NCBI GenBank assembly: GCA_910586705.1 | Contig: CAJUJK010000036.1 | Span: 1 to 35,050 of the forward strand | Length of the DNA stretch: 35,050 nt | Reading direction: 5' to 3' | Source of the DNA: an uncultured Lachnospiraceae bacterium | Lineage (GTDB): Bacteria; Bacillota; Clostridia; Lachnospirales; Lachnospiraceae | Shown: positions 1-7,364 of the stretch, piece by piece | Position numbering within the stretch: the first letter of the stretch is position 1 | How the letters are laid out: each line of letters opens with the position of its first letter | Translations under genes and position numbers: made by a program | The notes under the pieces: model-generated | Seen by the model: only the letters and a program-made list of their open reading frames with translations | Database searches by the model: none | Told to the model about the DNA's origin: nothing

Positions 1-82
1 CTATATCCTGTTTTATGTCTTAGAAAATTTCTTGATTTAAATTTTACAACTCGCAAGTTGGAAAGTAAGAGTGATGTTTACC

Positions 83-111
83 TTGACATGTGATTATGGT
101 TGTAGTATATT
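83..111 (+). promoter_or_regulatory. sigma-A promoter P1
   Basis: A perfect -35 (TTGACA, 83-88) is separated by 17 bases from a -10 (TATATT, 106-111). The same arrangement, with similar flanking bases, occurs at 2892-2920. Transcription would start at about 117-119, inside the palindrome that follows. It would serve the decayed gene at 185-428 and perhaps the genes after it. Confidence 0.75.
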
Positions 112-113
112 AT

Positions 114-143
114 CCCCAGAACTACATATATGTAGTTCTGGGG
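114..143. promoter_or_regulatory. 30-bp perfect palindrome at the P1 start site
   Basis: The left arm CCCCAGAACTAC is followed by the self-complementary centre ATATAT and the exact reverse-complement arm. It covers the expected transcription start of P1, so it could be an operator or a 5'-end hairpin of the mRNA. The related element at 2923-2952 keeps the pairing with different stem bases. Confidence 0.8.
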
Positions 144-184
144 ATTTTAACAGTTTGCAAACAAAAAATAAAAAAGGAGGAGTT

Positions 185-428
185 ATGCAGATTAACAATA
201 ATAATGGTATGTCATATAGGGCTTTTGCAAATAAGGATATGCAAAACATACCTCGGTTATTTTGGATTCGATTGGCTCTCGGGCTCCGAATGAAGTGAAG
301 CAGGCATGGATGGAGGCGGAGGAAGCAGGGAGAATCAGCAGCTAATCATAAAAGAAAGGGAATTTTATGGAGTATTTCTTGATAAGCTGTTGAAGTTTTC
401 CCCAAAAGGACCACGAACTTATTTATAA
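185..428 (+). pseudogene. Decayed paralog of the 188-aa gene at 4444-5010
   Basis: A good ribosome site (AAAAAAGGAGG) precedes an ATG that begins MQINNNNGMSYRAF. From about base 230 the DNA aligns with the middle of the gene at 4444 (around 4611-4700), but a one-base deletion in the A-rich stretch shifts the frame. At about base 330 the alignment jumps to the 3' end of that gene (around 4932), so roughly 230 bases are missing. The last part reads EREFYGVFLDKLL in the shifted frame and stops at 426-428. I see one frameshift and one internal deletion, so this copy is very unlikely to make a functional protein. The N-terminus differs from the intact paralog (MSICGIG) and resembles the MQIN start of other genes in this island. 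Confidence 0.75.
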
Positions 429-435
429 AAAAGTA

Positions 436-660
436 ACAGGTATTATGAAGATTAGCCCGAACAGCATTTCATTTCTGAATAAAGACGGCATTAACAGCTG
501 GGTATGTATTTTTGATCCAAAGAGATGGGAGGAGGTGAAAGAGAGATTTGACAGAAATGACAATGCGGGAGAGGAATCATGGGAATTTTGGATGAATCTG
601 TTTAGGGCATTAAAGATAGATGCCTCGCTCTTGATTCCCGACAGCGGGGATGCGAACTAG
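436..660 (+). pseudogene. 3' fragment of a gene like that at 5230-6075
   Basis: From about 436 the DNA matches the last part of the gene at 5230-6075. An open frame from ATG 445 reads MKISPNSISFLNKDGINSWV, against MQIGPNSITFLNKDGINSWV in the intact gene. The ATG corresponds to an internal methionine there, so this is a 5'-truncated remnant (71 codons). It runs about 27 residues beyond the end of the intact copy, finishing SWEFWMNLFRALKIDASLLIPDSGDAN in two segments, and may preserve the original C-terminus. I see no ribosome site before ATG 445. A short independent protein cannot be excluded. Confidence 0.65.
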
Positions 661-717
661 AATAAAAGTGTTTACTATTATGATTTCAGCAAATCTAATG
701 ATGAAGGAGGAATTATT

Positions 718-1836
718 ATGTTGAAAAGGTTCAAAATATTTATTTGTGTATTGGCAGTAATGGTGGCTATGAACAGTCACTTGTCTGTTTTTGCAAGTGA
801 AGCGGATTTACCTGATCCTGTTTTCGCGGCTGATATTGACATTGTGGATTTAGATTTTCCGGAATACAGTGAAAGTGAACCAGTAGATAGTAATATTATA
901 GATGATGCACCGACATCTTATAGCATTGATGAGACCGGGGATGTATTAGATGTATCATCGCAATTAAGTAGCAGGGGAGTTTATTTATTCGAGAATAATC
1001 CCAACGCAAGCACGTCAGGAACATTAACAGAATCTAATAATATGGATGCATATTTCTTTTCTGTAACAGATTCCGCTAAATTTTTATTGGCGCAGTTAAA
1101 GTCAAGTAATACGAATTATGTGGCTCGGCTATTTGTTGTGGATAAAGAAGCAGGAGACGCTACACCTACAAATATTTACGGAAAACCTGATGATTTGATC
1201 CAGCTTAATGGATTGCCGATCGGTGAATATGCACTTATCATTCTTTCTGAAAACAGTACATATGGGCAGAATTATACCTTAAATATCCATGCACAGAACC
1301 CGGCTGCAAACATATCAGAAGTATATTATTTATTCAGTGACTTGAGTATTTTTATGTTTAAAACAGAAACAGGGGATGTATATAGTAATGGAAATTTAAT
1401 ATATAATACTTCCACAAAAGCAGGTAATTATCTTCACTGGCAACGAACTGACAAAGTTAGTTGGGGAAGCGGTTATGAACAAAGGACGCATATGGTTCTT
1501 AATGCAACGGTGAAAGGGATGTCTAAACTGGCATCATATTCTTCCAAGAATGCATCGTCAAATTATGTAGTATTGCTTTACTGCGATGAGGACACAGAAT
1601 TTTCGTATGTGCATACTTATTATCAGTCAGCACCGGATCATATTTATGACAGTACAACCGTCGATACAACGGGTAGAGAAACGCCAAGAAAATTAGATTC
1701 TGTAGATTTTGCAGGGGGCAATCAGCATATTTTGGTTTATGATATAAATACTGGAAGACCTATTGATTTTTATAGTACATTAAATTTATTTTATGCAGGA
1801 GGCGCTGAACCGCAACCCACAATAAATTTTTATTAA
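718..1836 (+). CDS. Secreted protein with PPC-like beta-sandwich region
   Basis: This 372-aa protein starts at an ATG preceded by AAGGAGG at good spacing. Residues 1-27 form a signal peptide: basic start MLKRFK, hydrophobic core, and a likely cut after VFAS. An acidic, Asp/Glu-rich stretch follows (about 28-80). Residues about 95-195 contain a pattern (SGTL, then DAYFFSV, and later GEYALII) resembling the pre-peptidase C-terminal (PPC) beta-sandwich found in secreted proteins; this is pattern recognition, not a search result. The last 170 residues are rich in Tyr, Ser and Thr and match nothing I know. There is no LPXTG motif or C-terminal anchor, so release outside the cell is likely. It sits between two decayed gene fragments and the first copy of the duplicated gene. 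The function is unknown. Confidence 0.88.
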   Translation: MLKRFKIFICVLAVMVAMNSHLSVFASEADLPDPVFAADIDIVDLDFPEYSESEPVDSNIIDDAPTSYSIDETGDVLDVSSQLSSRGVYLFENNPNASTSGTLTESNNMDAYFFSVTDSAKFLLAQLKSSNTNYVARLFVVDKEAGDATPTNIYGKPDDLIQLNGLPIGEYALIILSENSTYGQNYTLNIHAQNPAANISEVYYLFSDLSIFMFKTETGDVYSNGNLIYNTSTKAGNYLHWQRTDKVSWGSGYEQRTHMVLNATVKGMSKLASYSSKNASSNYVVLLYCDEDTEFSYVHTYYQSAPDHIYDSTTVDTTGRETPRKLDSVDFAGGNQHILVYDINTGRPIDFYSTLNLFYAGGAEPQPTINFY

Positions 1837-1854
1837 AATGTGAAATTTTTAATT

Positions 1855-2898
1855 AAAAAAGGAGACCGTGATGCAGATAAATGGTATGAATATTTTTATG
1901 GGAGCATATGCGGAGCGTATTAAAAACGGGCTGGAACAGAGAACTATATCCATCAGTAAAGAGAAAACAGAGGAAGCTGCAGCATATGTTGAAAAGGCTC
2001 TTCATTCATCGGTTTTTCAGAATCAGGGAGTGAAAGTGTCGATTTCTAAAGAGGGTATGGACTTTCTTTGCAGTGAAGAAGGATTTCAGAAGATGAAGCA
2101 GGATGGGGCAGACCTTTTTATTAAGAATGAGATTCAGAAAAAGGAAAATGCCAAGGATAAGAATCCCGATGATCCTTTCTGGGAAAATACCATAAACCAG
2201 TGGCTGGTATTTAGTGAAATGCTGTACAATAATGGTTTTTATACAGGGATGACTGATGAGGAGGTGGATCAGTTTGAAGATACTCTGGCACATATCACTT
2301 ATGGGATGGATTGTCTGAGCCGAAGCCAATGTCAATATACAATGCAGATGGAATTTCGTCCAGTCAAAGAAAAATATAAGTTTTTCCAGTCGGAAAGCGA
2401 AGCGATAGCAGGACTGGAATCGTCTGTAGCAGCGCTTCGATACTTGTCGGACAGTTTGTTGCCGGAAGAACACAGGGAAGGTTTTAATCAGTTAATTGAT
2501 AAGTATTATCAGCATAATAACGAGGTGCTTTCTGAATACGATAATCCTATGGAAGCCATTAGCAGGACAATTGCGGGAATGCATTCTGACGAGAGCTTCT
2601 ATTCGCAGCATTCAAGTGAGCATAAATATGCTGTAAGGCTTAGTATGATAGAAAAATCAGAACAGGAAAAGAAAGCGTACCGGCAGGGTTTGCAGATATT
2701 GTTTGAGAATATGAAAAACAATGGAAACGATGCATCCATATGGGAACAAATTAAGGAGTACTTTCTGGACTATTCGACTGACAATAGTAATGATGGCGGG
2801 TTTCGCAATTATGTTTATGATGATGCAGAGTATTTATTCAGTCATATGAAAAGCTGCTGGAGCAGATTGTTTGCGTTAGGAATGGATTGACTTGACAT
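1855..2898 (+). repeat. 1,044-bp direct repeat, copy 1
   Basis: The block starts in an A-tract before the ribosome site and ends in CTTGACAT after the stop codon. It matches 7365-8408 at an offset of 5,510 bases. I compared several lines base by base, and the whole translated protein, and saw no difference. The right end lies within the -35 box of promoter P2, which is complete only here. Confidence 0.9.
1871..2890 (+). CDS. Uncharacterised MQIN-type protein, copy 1
   Basis: This 339-aa protein begins MQINGMNIFMGAYAERIKNG. The ATG at 1871 follows GGAGACCGTG at good spacing; an in-frame GTG lies just before it. It has no signal peptide and no membrane segment. It is rich in Glu, Lys, Gln and aromatic residues and appears largely alpha-helical. 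I recognise no enzyme motif. The entire gene recurs at 7381-8400 with an identical protein and apparently identical DNA. Its first residues resemble those of the genes at 185 and 5230, which suggests one expanded family that entered or grew in this island. The next promoter (P2) begins two bases after the stop codon. Confidence 0.85.
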   Translation: MQINGMNIFMGAYAERIKNGLEQRTISISKEKTEEAAAYVEKALHSSVFQNQGVKVSISKEGMDFLCSEEGFQKMKQDGADLFIKNEIQKKENAKDKNPDDPFWENTINQWLVFSEMLYNNGFYTGMTDEEVDQFEDTLAHITYGMDCLSRSQCQYTMQMEFRPVKEKYKFFQSESEAIAGLESSVAALRYLSDSLLPEEHREGFNQLIDKYYQHNNEVLSEYDNPMEAISRTIAGMHSDESFYSQHSSEHKYAVRLSMIEKSEQEKKAYRQGLQILFENMKNNGNDASIWEQIKEYFLDYSTDNSNDGGFRNYVYDDAEYLFSHMKSCWSRLFALGMD

Positions 2899-2920
2899 GG
2901 GCTTGCTTATACAGTATATT
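2892..2920 (+). promoter_or_regulatory. sigma-A promoter P2
   Basis: TTGACA (2892-2897), a 17-base spacer and TATATT (2915-2920) repeat the layout of P1. It begins two bases after the stop of the gene at 1871-2890 and points toward the gene at 3108. Confidence 0.72.
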
Positions 2921-2922
2921 AT

Positions 2923-2952
2923 CGGCAGAATTACTATAATGTAGTTCTGCCG
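2923..2952. promoter_or_regulatory. Palindrome at the P2 start site
   Basis: The arms CGGCAGAATTAC and GTAGTTCTGCCG flank TATAAT. All 12 positions pair if one G-U pair is allowed. Compared with the P1 palindrome, stem positions 2 and 3 change from C-G to G-C, so both sides changed together. It may be an operator or an RNA hairpin; the ATTTT after it also allows weak termination. Confidence 0.72.
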
Positions 2953-2994
2953 ATTTTGGCTGGTTGTAAACGATCAGATTTTAAGAGGGAAAGG

Positions 2995-3036
2995 ATGAAA
3001 ATAATGAAAAAAGGAAGGGGAAACAACGCAGGGTGA
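2995..3036 (+). other. Possible 13-residue remnant or leader peptide
   Basis: After P2 an AAAGG site precedes ATG and a 13-codon frame reading MKIMKKGRGNNAG, then TGA. It occupies the place where P1 has its family gene, so it may be the stub of a lost member. Nothing shows that it is translated. The remaining bases up to 3107 hold nothing I recognise. Confidence 0.3.
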
Positions 3037-3107
3037 TTTTCGATACGTGCGTAGTGTGTGCCCGAATGTAAACGTTACTGGCTATCGTGCGGGTATGAGA
3101 AATCATT

Positions 3108-4244
3108 ATGAAAAGATGTAAAAGAGGTAAAATTTTATTTGGAAGTCTACTGGTTTTTTCATTTGCAATAATACTTCTATTATACGCTAAGCTAGAAAAT
3201 ACAGAACACGAAGAAAACGGACTAGAAAATATAAATAATTATTCGCCGATTGCTTTGCTGGAGGATACGATTGTTTATGATTATTTTAATGACGACGATG
3301 AATTTGTAATTGGCTGTTATGATATTGAATCGAAAAACCTATCAGATGTCATATGTGTAGATGGGTTTTATATTTCAAGCGGGTTGCCGGCGGTTATTGA
3401 AGATTCTGTTATTTTACCTGTAACGTTATATACAAATGAACATAAGCTTCTGATGATAAATGCTGATTCTAATACGTCTGACACGATATTTAATGATTAT
3501 AATTCTTCTGCAATAGATGTGGTATCTACGATGAATACTGCCATTTATATGTTAAGTACCATAAGAGATAATTCGATTGAAACAAGTTATATCAGAAAAT
3601 ATAATGAAACTACTAATAAAATGGATATTTGCATTAAAAAAGAGTTTGCAAATAATACAGGTGAGCAGATCATAGCATTTGCCTGCAGCAACGAAAGGAT
3701 TTATGTTATTGTAAATCAAATTGAAGCAGAAGATGATATCTATATAGAAATTTATGATGACAAGAACTATGATTTAATTGGGAAATTGTATTTTGATTCA
3801 GAATTGCGAAATGATGTTTCCGAGAATGGTATCATTCAATTTTATTGTTTTAACGATTATATATATGTAAGAAATTTTACGGATTATGGTGCCATAGGAA
3901 AAATAGAAAATGATCAAGTAAAAACAGTTCTTAATTTGTATAATCTGCGTATAGCCTATAACGGTAGAAATACACAGGATAATTATTATGGATTTTTTTT
4001 AAGAGGGGGCAAAGATTTTTATATTTTGGATGTAGATACTGATATTTTATATCAAACCAATTTAGGGCTGTCACAAGATGAAAGCTTTCGTAACGTTCTT
4101 TCTAATGGCAATGATATATGCATCTGTATTCTGGATGAGACAGACACAGAGGCGTTTACAACAAAAAATACTACTATAGTAGATTTTAATGAATTGATAA
4201 ATGAAGCATATCAGATAAAGCCAATTGCTGATTATCTTAATTAG
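3108..4244 (+). CDS. Membrane-anchored protein with propeller-like repeats
   Basis: This 378-aa protein has a basic start (MKRCKRGK) and one hydrophobic segment at about residues 9-26, with no obvious cleavage site, so it is probably an N-terminal anchor with the rest outside the cell. The outer part is rich in Asp, Asn, Ile and Tyr. It shows repeated short strand patterns such as VIGCYDIESKNL and IYIEIYDDKNYDLIG, which suggest a beta-propeller; that is inference from pattern only. There is no lipobox and no recognised enzyme motif. The ribosome site is weak (GGGTATGAGA), and a tiny overlapping frame from 3095 ends inside the gene. It is strongly AT-rich, unlike the genes after 10,970, which fits acquired DNA. 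The likely promoter is P2. Confidence 0.82.
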   Translation: MKRCKRGKILFGSLLVFSFAIILLLYAKLENTEHEENGLENINNYSPIALLEDTIVYDYFNDDDEFVIGCYDIESKNLSDVICVDGFYISSGLPAVIEDSVILPVTLYTNEHKLLMINADSNTSDTIFNDYNSSAIDVVSTMNTAIYMLSTIRDNSIETSYIRKYNETTNKMDICIKKEFANNTGEQIIAFACSNERIYVIVNQIEAEDDIYIEIYDDKNYDLIGKLYFDSELRNDVSENGIIQFYCFNDYIYVRNFTDYGAIGKIENDQVKTVLNLYNLRIAYNGRNTQDNYYGFFLRGGKDFYILDVDTDILYQTNLGLSQDESFRNVLSNGNDICICILDETDTEAFTTKNTTIVDFNELINEAYQIKPIADYLN

Positions 4245-4351
4245 ACTTATGATGCAAAAAGCATATTGGTCCGACAGTTTTTTCCAGCTCCCTCATTACA
4301 ATACAAAATCCTCTACGCGCACCACCTCTGCCGACAGATTTTGGAAGTAAA

Positions 4352-4399
4352 ATGAAACTTTTAAACTTGCCGATTCGTATTCCTTATAGAAGGAAATAA
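4352..4399 (+). other. Short upstream peptide conserved before two genes
   Basis: A 15-codon frame reads MKLLNLPIRIPYRRK and stops 44 bases before the ATG at 4444. The leader of the gene at 5230 carries a related frame (from 5128) starting MKFLNVPSCIPYRIG. The two DNA segments are clearly homologous. Whether the peptide is made, or only the leader DNA was copied, cannot be told. Confidence 0.35.
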
Positions 4400-4443
4400 T
4401 ACAGTCGCAAATATGTCATAACGGGGTGAAGGAGGATTACTGC

Positions 4444-5010
4444 ATGAGCATTTGTGGAATAGGAAGCCGGAATACCTACATTTATAATTCACAGACAAAA
4501 AAGCTGGCAACGAAAGACGGGCTGAAGAATGAGGAGGGAAAGTCAGTGGGTGGCGCAAAACGCTCTTTTTCTGATGTTGCAGCTATGAAAGCAGAAGCGA
4601 TGGGTAGCAGCGAAGTGCAAAAAAAGACCTCGGCCATTCTTGATTCGATCGGTATTAATGCTCCGAATGAAGTGAAGCAGGCATGGATGGAGGCGGAGGA
4701 AGAAACAGGTGCATTTTTTACAGTGTACGGTCTTTATATAAGTAAAGACGGCAAGCATGCGCACATGACCCAAATGGGAATAGACCGTTTTGTCAGATGG
4801 TACAGGGGTGAATTTAACGAAAATGATCTCTTGGGAAGTACTGTGGAAAGTGCAATCAATGCGGTAAACAAATGGATATATGATGTGGATCATCCGCTTG
4901 CTGGATCGCCTGCAAGAAGCTGGGAAGACCATCAGTTAATTATGAAAGAACGGGAGTTTTATGAAGTATTCCTCAATAAGTTGCTGCATATTTCTAAGCG
5001 GTCAATGTGA
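4444..5010 (+). CDS. Uncharacterised 188-aa protein
   Basis: The start is ATG 4444, because AAGGAGG lies eight bases before it; the in-frame GTG at 4426 lies before the ribosome site. The protein begins MSICGIGSRNTYIYNSQTKK and has no signal peptide or membrane segment. A middle section (ILDSIGINAPNEVKQAWMEA) is the part shared with the decayed copy at 185-428. The second half contains MTQMGIDRFVRWYRG and a helical C-terminus. I recognise no fold or active site. It follows a homologous leader shared with the next gene, so the two may be regulated alike. The roughly 200 bases before 4444 contain that leader and otherwise nothing clear. Confidence 0.85.
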   Translation: MSICGIGSRNTYIYNSQTKKLATKDGLKNEEGKSVGGAKRSFSDVAAMKAEAMGSSEVQKKTSAILDSIGINAPNEVKQAWMEAEEETGAFFTVYGLYISKDGKHAHMTQMGIDRFVRWYRGEFNENDLLGSTVESAINAVNKWIYDVDHPLAGSPARSWEDHQLIMKEREFYEVFLNKLLHISKRSM

Positions 5011-5229
5011 CGGGATGGTATGTTTATAAAAGCGGACTTATTGATCTGTTTGGTAATCATACTCCGAAATTTGCGTGAAATATGAAATAAAGGATATGCA
5101 ATTACTTTTTGTTTCGCTGGTTCTTAAATGAAATTTTTAAATGTACCGAGTTGTATTCCTTATAGAATCGGAAAATACAGCGACACAAAAGCGGCATTGG
5201 AAGTAAGGAAGAGATGGAAGGAGAATCTA

Positions 5230-6075
5230 ATGCAGATAAATGGCATATCTTCATCAGCATATAAGCCAGAACCGTCGGAGAACATAAAAAATGTGGGAAG
5301 CGGACGTTTTGAAGATACCCTGTTACGGAAGGCAAATGCAGGTCTGGACTCCTATACCAGAGCAGAAAGGAATAAGATATCCGATTGCGGAGTATATGGA
5401 AGAATACTTCAGGTGAATATGCACACGTATGATACACGTGCCACCAAAGAGGTTGAGACAGAGAGATATTCCATTACGTGGAAGCCGGGCGGGTATCTGT
5501 GCATTTATGATAAAGAGCGTGGCGGTAATGAAGCCTTTCGCTGGAAACTGAATAAAGACGATGTACAGGTAGATGAAAAGACAGGACTTAAATTTCTGAT
5601 CAATGATCTGGGATGCGGACTTTTTAACATGGTTGTGGTGGATGAGGAACTGGAACAGGGGCTGAAGGAAGCACTGGATGTTTCGGAATTATACGAAAAG
5701 CCGCTCGTAAACTTCTCGGTCCAGCAGGATCAGAAGACAGGGATACGGTACATAACGTCAAACGGTTTTGAGAGCAGCGGCGGACAGATCATCATGGATA
5801 AAGAAGCCCGCGAAAAACTGGATTCCCTTGCCAAAGAGTACCTGTCCCAATATCCGAACCTTGTCCATTCCTATGAAGAGGCATGGTTCCATGCAACTTT
5901 TGAAGTCAGAGGACTGACAAAGCGAACCGCAGGGGGCATTATGCAGATCGGACCAAACAGCATTACATTTCTGAACAAAGATGGCATTAACAGCTGGGTA
6001 TGCATCTTTGATCCCAAAAGGTGGAAGGAGGTGAAGGAGAAATTTGACAGGAACGATAATGCTGGAGAGGAATAA
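5230..6075 (+). CDS. Uncharacterised MQIN-type protein, possibly shortened
   Basis: I place the start at ATG 5230 (MQINGISSSAYKPEPSENIK), which has GAAGGAG just before it and matches the MQIN starts of its relatives; the frame is open back to 5128. The product is 281 aa, with no signal peptide or membrane segment. The C-terminal part (about residues 238-281) matches the fragment at 436-660 closely. That fragment continues 27 residues past the point where this gene stops with GEE and TAA, so this copy may have lost its tail at the junction with the next gene. The function is unknown. The next gene's ribosome site begins right at the stop. Confidence 0.85.
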   Translation: MQINGISSSAYKPEPSENIKNVGSGRFEDTLLRKANAGLDSYTRAERNKISDCGVYGRILQVNMHTYDTRATKEVETERYSITWKPGGYLCIYDKERGGNEAFRWKLNKDDVQVDEKTGLKFLINDLGCGLFNMVVVDEELEQGLKEALDVSELYEKPLVNFSVQQDQKTGIRYITSNGFESSGGQIIMDKEAREKLDSLAKEYLSQYPNLVHSYEEAWFHATFEVRGLTKRTAGGIMQIGPNSITFLNKDGINSWVCIFDPKRWKEVKEKFDRNDNAGEE

Positions 6076-6088
6076 AAGGAGGTCTATC

Positions 6089-6643
6089 ATGTTTATAGGT
6101 AAGGCAATAAGCAACTTATCTATTCCATGTAAATGGCAACAAAGCAATGATACTAAAAACTGCATGGGGAATAAAGACTTTAAAACAATCAGAGGACCGA
6201 AGATATACTTGAAAACCGAAGACATGTTATATTCTGGGTGTAATGGAACGGGATTATCGTTTTACATTAAGTATGCTGATGAATCAACAGATGAAGAACC
6301 TGTAGTGATTGCAAAAGGTGTAGATGAAAACGGAAATGATTTTGAACAAAGGATTTTTATAAATAAAATTAATCCATCTTGTGCTACAGTGGTTGAGATG
6401 CGGGCACTTGAAGGCCATTATAAAGTAAAGAAACAGGGTGGACTTACGTCGTTGCCGTTGAGTTCTGGAGAGCTGGGGCTTAATGATAGAGCTAATTTTA
6501 TCTCAATGTTTGAACAATGTATAGGCGATATGAAAAAATTGGGAAGATATGATTTGACATTACTTTGGATGAAAAGTATGGATACTTATCTTAGCTTGAC
6601 AAAAAATAAGTATGGACAACAAGAAAAGTTTGGACTCCAGTAG
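6089..6643 (+). CDS. Uncharacterised 184-aa protein
   Basis: ATG 6089 has a near-perfect AAAGGAGG site five bases upstream, inside the end of the gap after 6075, so translation is probably coupled to the preceding gene. The protein begins MFIGKAISNLSIPCKWQQSN and has no signal peptide or membrane segment. It has a beta-rich middle (LSFYIKYADES, PVVIAKGVDENG) and a helical end (MFEQCIGDMKKLGRYDLTLL). I recognise no family. The pair 5230 and 6089 could form a small two-gene unit that ends at the terminator at 6699-6733. Confidence 0.82.
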   Translation: MFIGKAISNLSIPCKWQQSNDTKNCMGNKDFKTIRGPKIYLKTEDMLYSGCNGTGLSFYIKYADESTDEEPVVIAKGVDENGNDFEQRIFINKINPSCATVVEMRALEGHYKVKKQGGLTSLPLSSGELGLNDRANFISMFEQCIGDMKKLGRYDLTLLWMKSMDTYLSLTKNKYGQQEKFGLQ

Positions 6644-6698
6644 GAGAGAACAGCGTGATTCTGACTGATAGAAGAATCATATAATTGAATAGCTATTT

Positions 6699-6733
6699 AA
6701 GCAGGTGATAATGTTTGATTATTATCTGCTTTT
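6699..6733 (+). terminator. Rho-independent terminator, intron target
   Basis: A 14-bp stem (6699-6712 with 6718-6731, including two G-U pairs) encloses the loop GTTTG and runs into a short T tract. It lies 56 bases after the stop of the gene at 6089. The group II intron begins directly behind it. Confidence 0.8.
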
Positions 6734-7183
6734 GTTTGCCCAGCATGGGCGCACTCTGACGGGTGAAAGCCCCGAGTGTACGTAGGCAACGACGAAGCAC
6801 ATGGCTGAACAGCAAGGGTGTCCGCCGTGAGACGGAATCTGAAAGAAGCTGTAGGCAAACCTCTGGCCTAACGGACAGGAACCGCATATAAGGCTCGGAA
6901 ATGCGGATAAGGTGGCAAAAGACACTGAAGTCCAAAAGTTGCTGGAAGTACGAGTAAATGCGGCAGGCGCATAGAGGGAAAGAGCACGCACCTTAACCGG
7001 GGAGGTCTCACAGGCGGTCACATTAGCCGTAGTAACAACGAAGTTTGGATTAATCTCAATGTTGGACTACTACACAACCAAGAGTGTTGCTTGTTAAGTT
7101 GATTGAACCGCTGTGTACCAAACGGTATGCACGGTGGTGTGAGAGGTCGGCAGGCGAAATAATCGCCTACCTCCTACTCGATT
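6734..7183 (+). mobile_element. Group IIC intron lacking its own protein gene
   Basis: The 5' part (GCCCAGCATGGGCGCAC, then GGGTGAAAGCCC, AGCAAGGGTGTCC, and AACCGGGGAGGTCT near 6998-7011) follows the layout of bacterial group IIC introns such as the Oceanobacillus iheyensis intron. Domain V is at 7107-7138: stem ACCGC/GTGGT with the CGC triad at 7109-7111, a CG bulge, an 8-bp upper stem and a 4-base loop. Domain VI follows (about 7143-7179). The 3' end is near 7182-7183, just after CTACTCGATT begins. Domain IV is only about 60 bases, so no reverse transcriptase is encoded. The first bases read GTTTG rather than the usual GTGYG, which may mean slight decay. Exact ends are uncertain by a few bases. 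Confidence 0.9.
7105..7140 (+). ncRNA. Group II intron domain V catalytic hairpin
   Basis: The two stems pair fully with a few G-U pairs: 7107-7111 with 7134-7138, and 7112-7119 with 7124-7131. The bulge (7132-7133) and the CGC triad are in the positions expected for class C, so the catalytic core appears intact. Confidence 0.85.
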
Positions 7184-7232
7184 CGTGTTCATTGTCACTT
7201 TGCATTGACAGGAGTACGGACGCGTAGTACCA

Positions 7233-7364
7233 TGAGGAGGAGAAGAGCGTTTTAAGAAAAGGCGGTATTTTAAGTCGTTAAACGGGCAGAAGATGGTGGA
7301 CGGCAATGAGGGTGAAAAACTGAAAAAGATCATCTGTGTGGATGGGAAGATACAAGTTTTATGA
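7233..7364 (+). other. Possible gene-end remnant between intron and copy 2
   Basis: After the intron an open frame of about 43 codons, with no clear start, ends at TGA 7362-7364. It includes RRYFKSLNGQKMVDG and LKKIICVDGKIQVL. It ends where the duplicated block begins. The composition looks like coding sequence, but I do not recognise it. Confidence 0.3.

Noticed and set aside
2006..2473. 155-codon open frame on the minus strand, also at 7516-7983
   Set aside because: It is antisense to the duplicated MQIN gene, has no ribosome site, and appears twice only because that DNA is duplicated.
6734..7183. Rho-independent or riboswitch leader for copy 2
   Set aside because: The domain V, domain VI and 5' motifs fit a group IIC intron much better.
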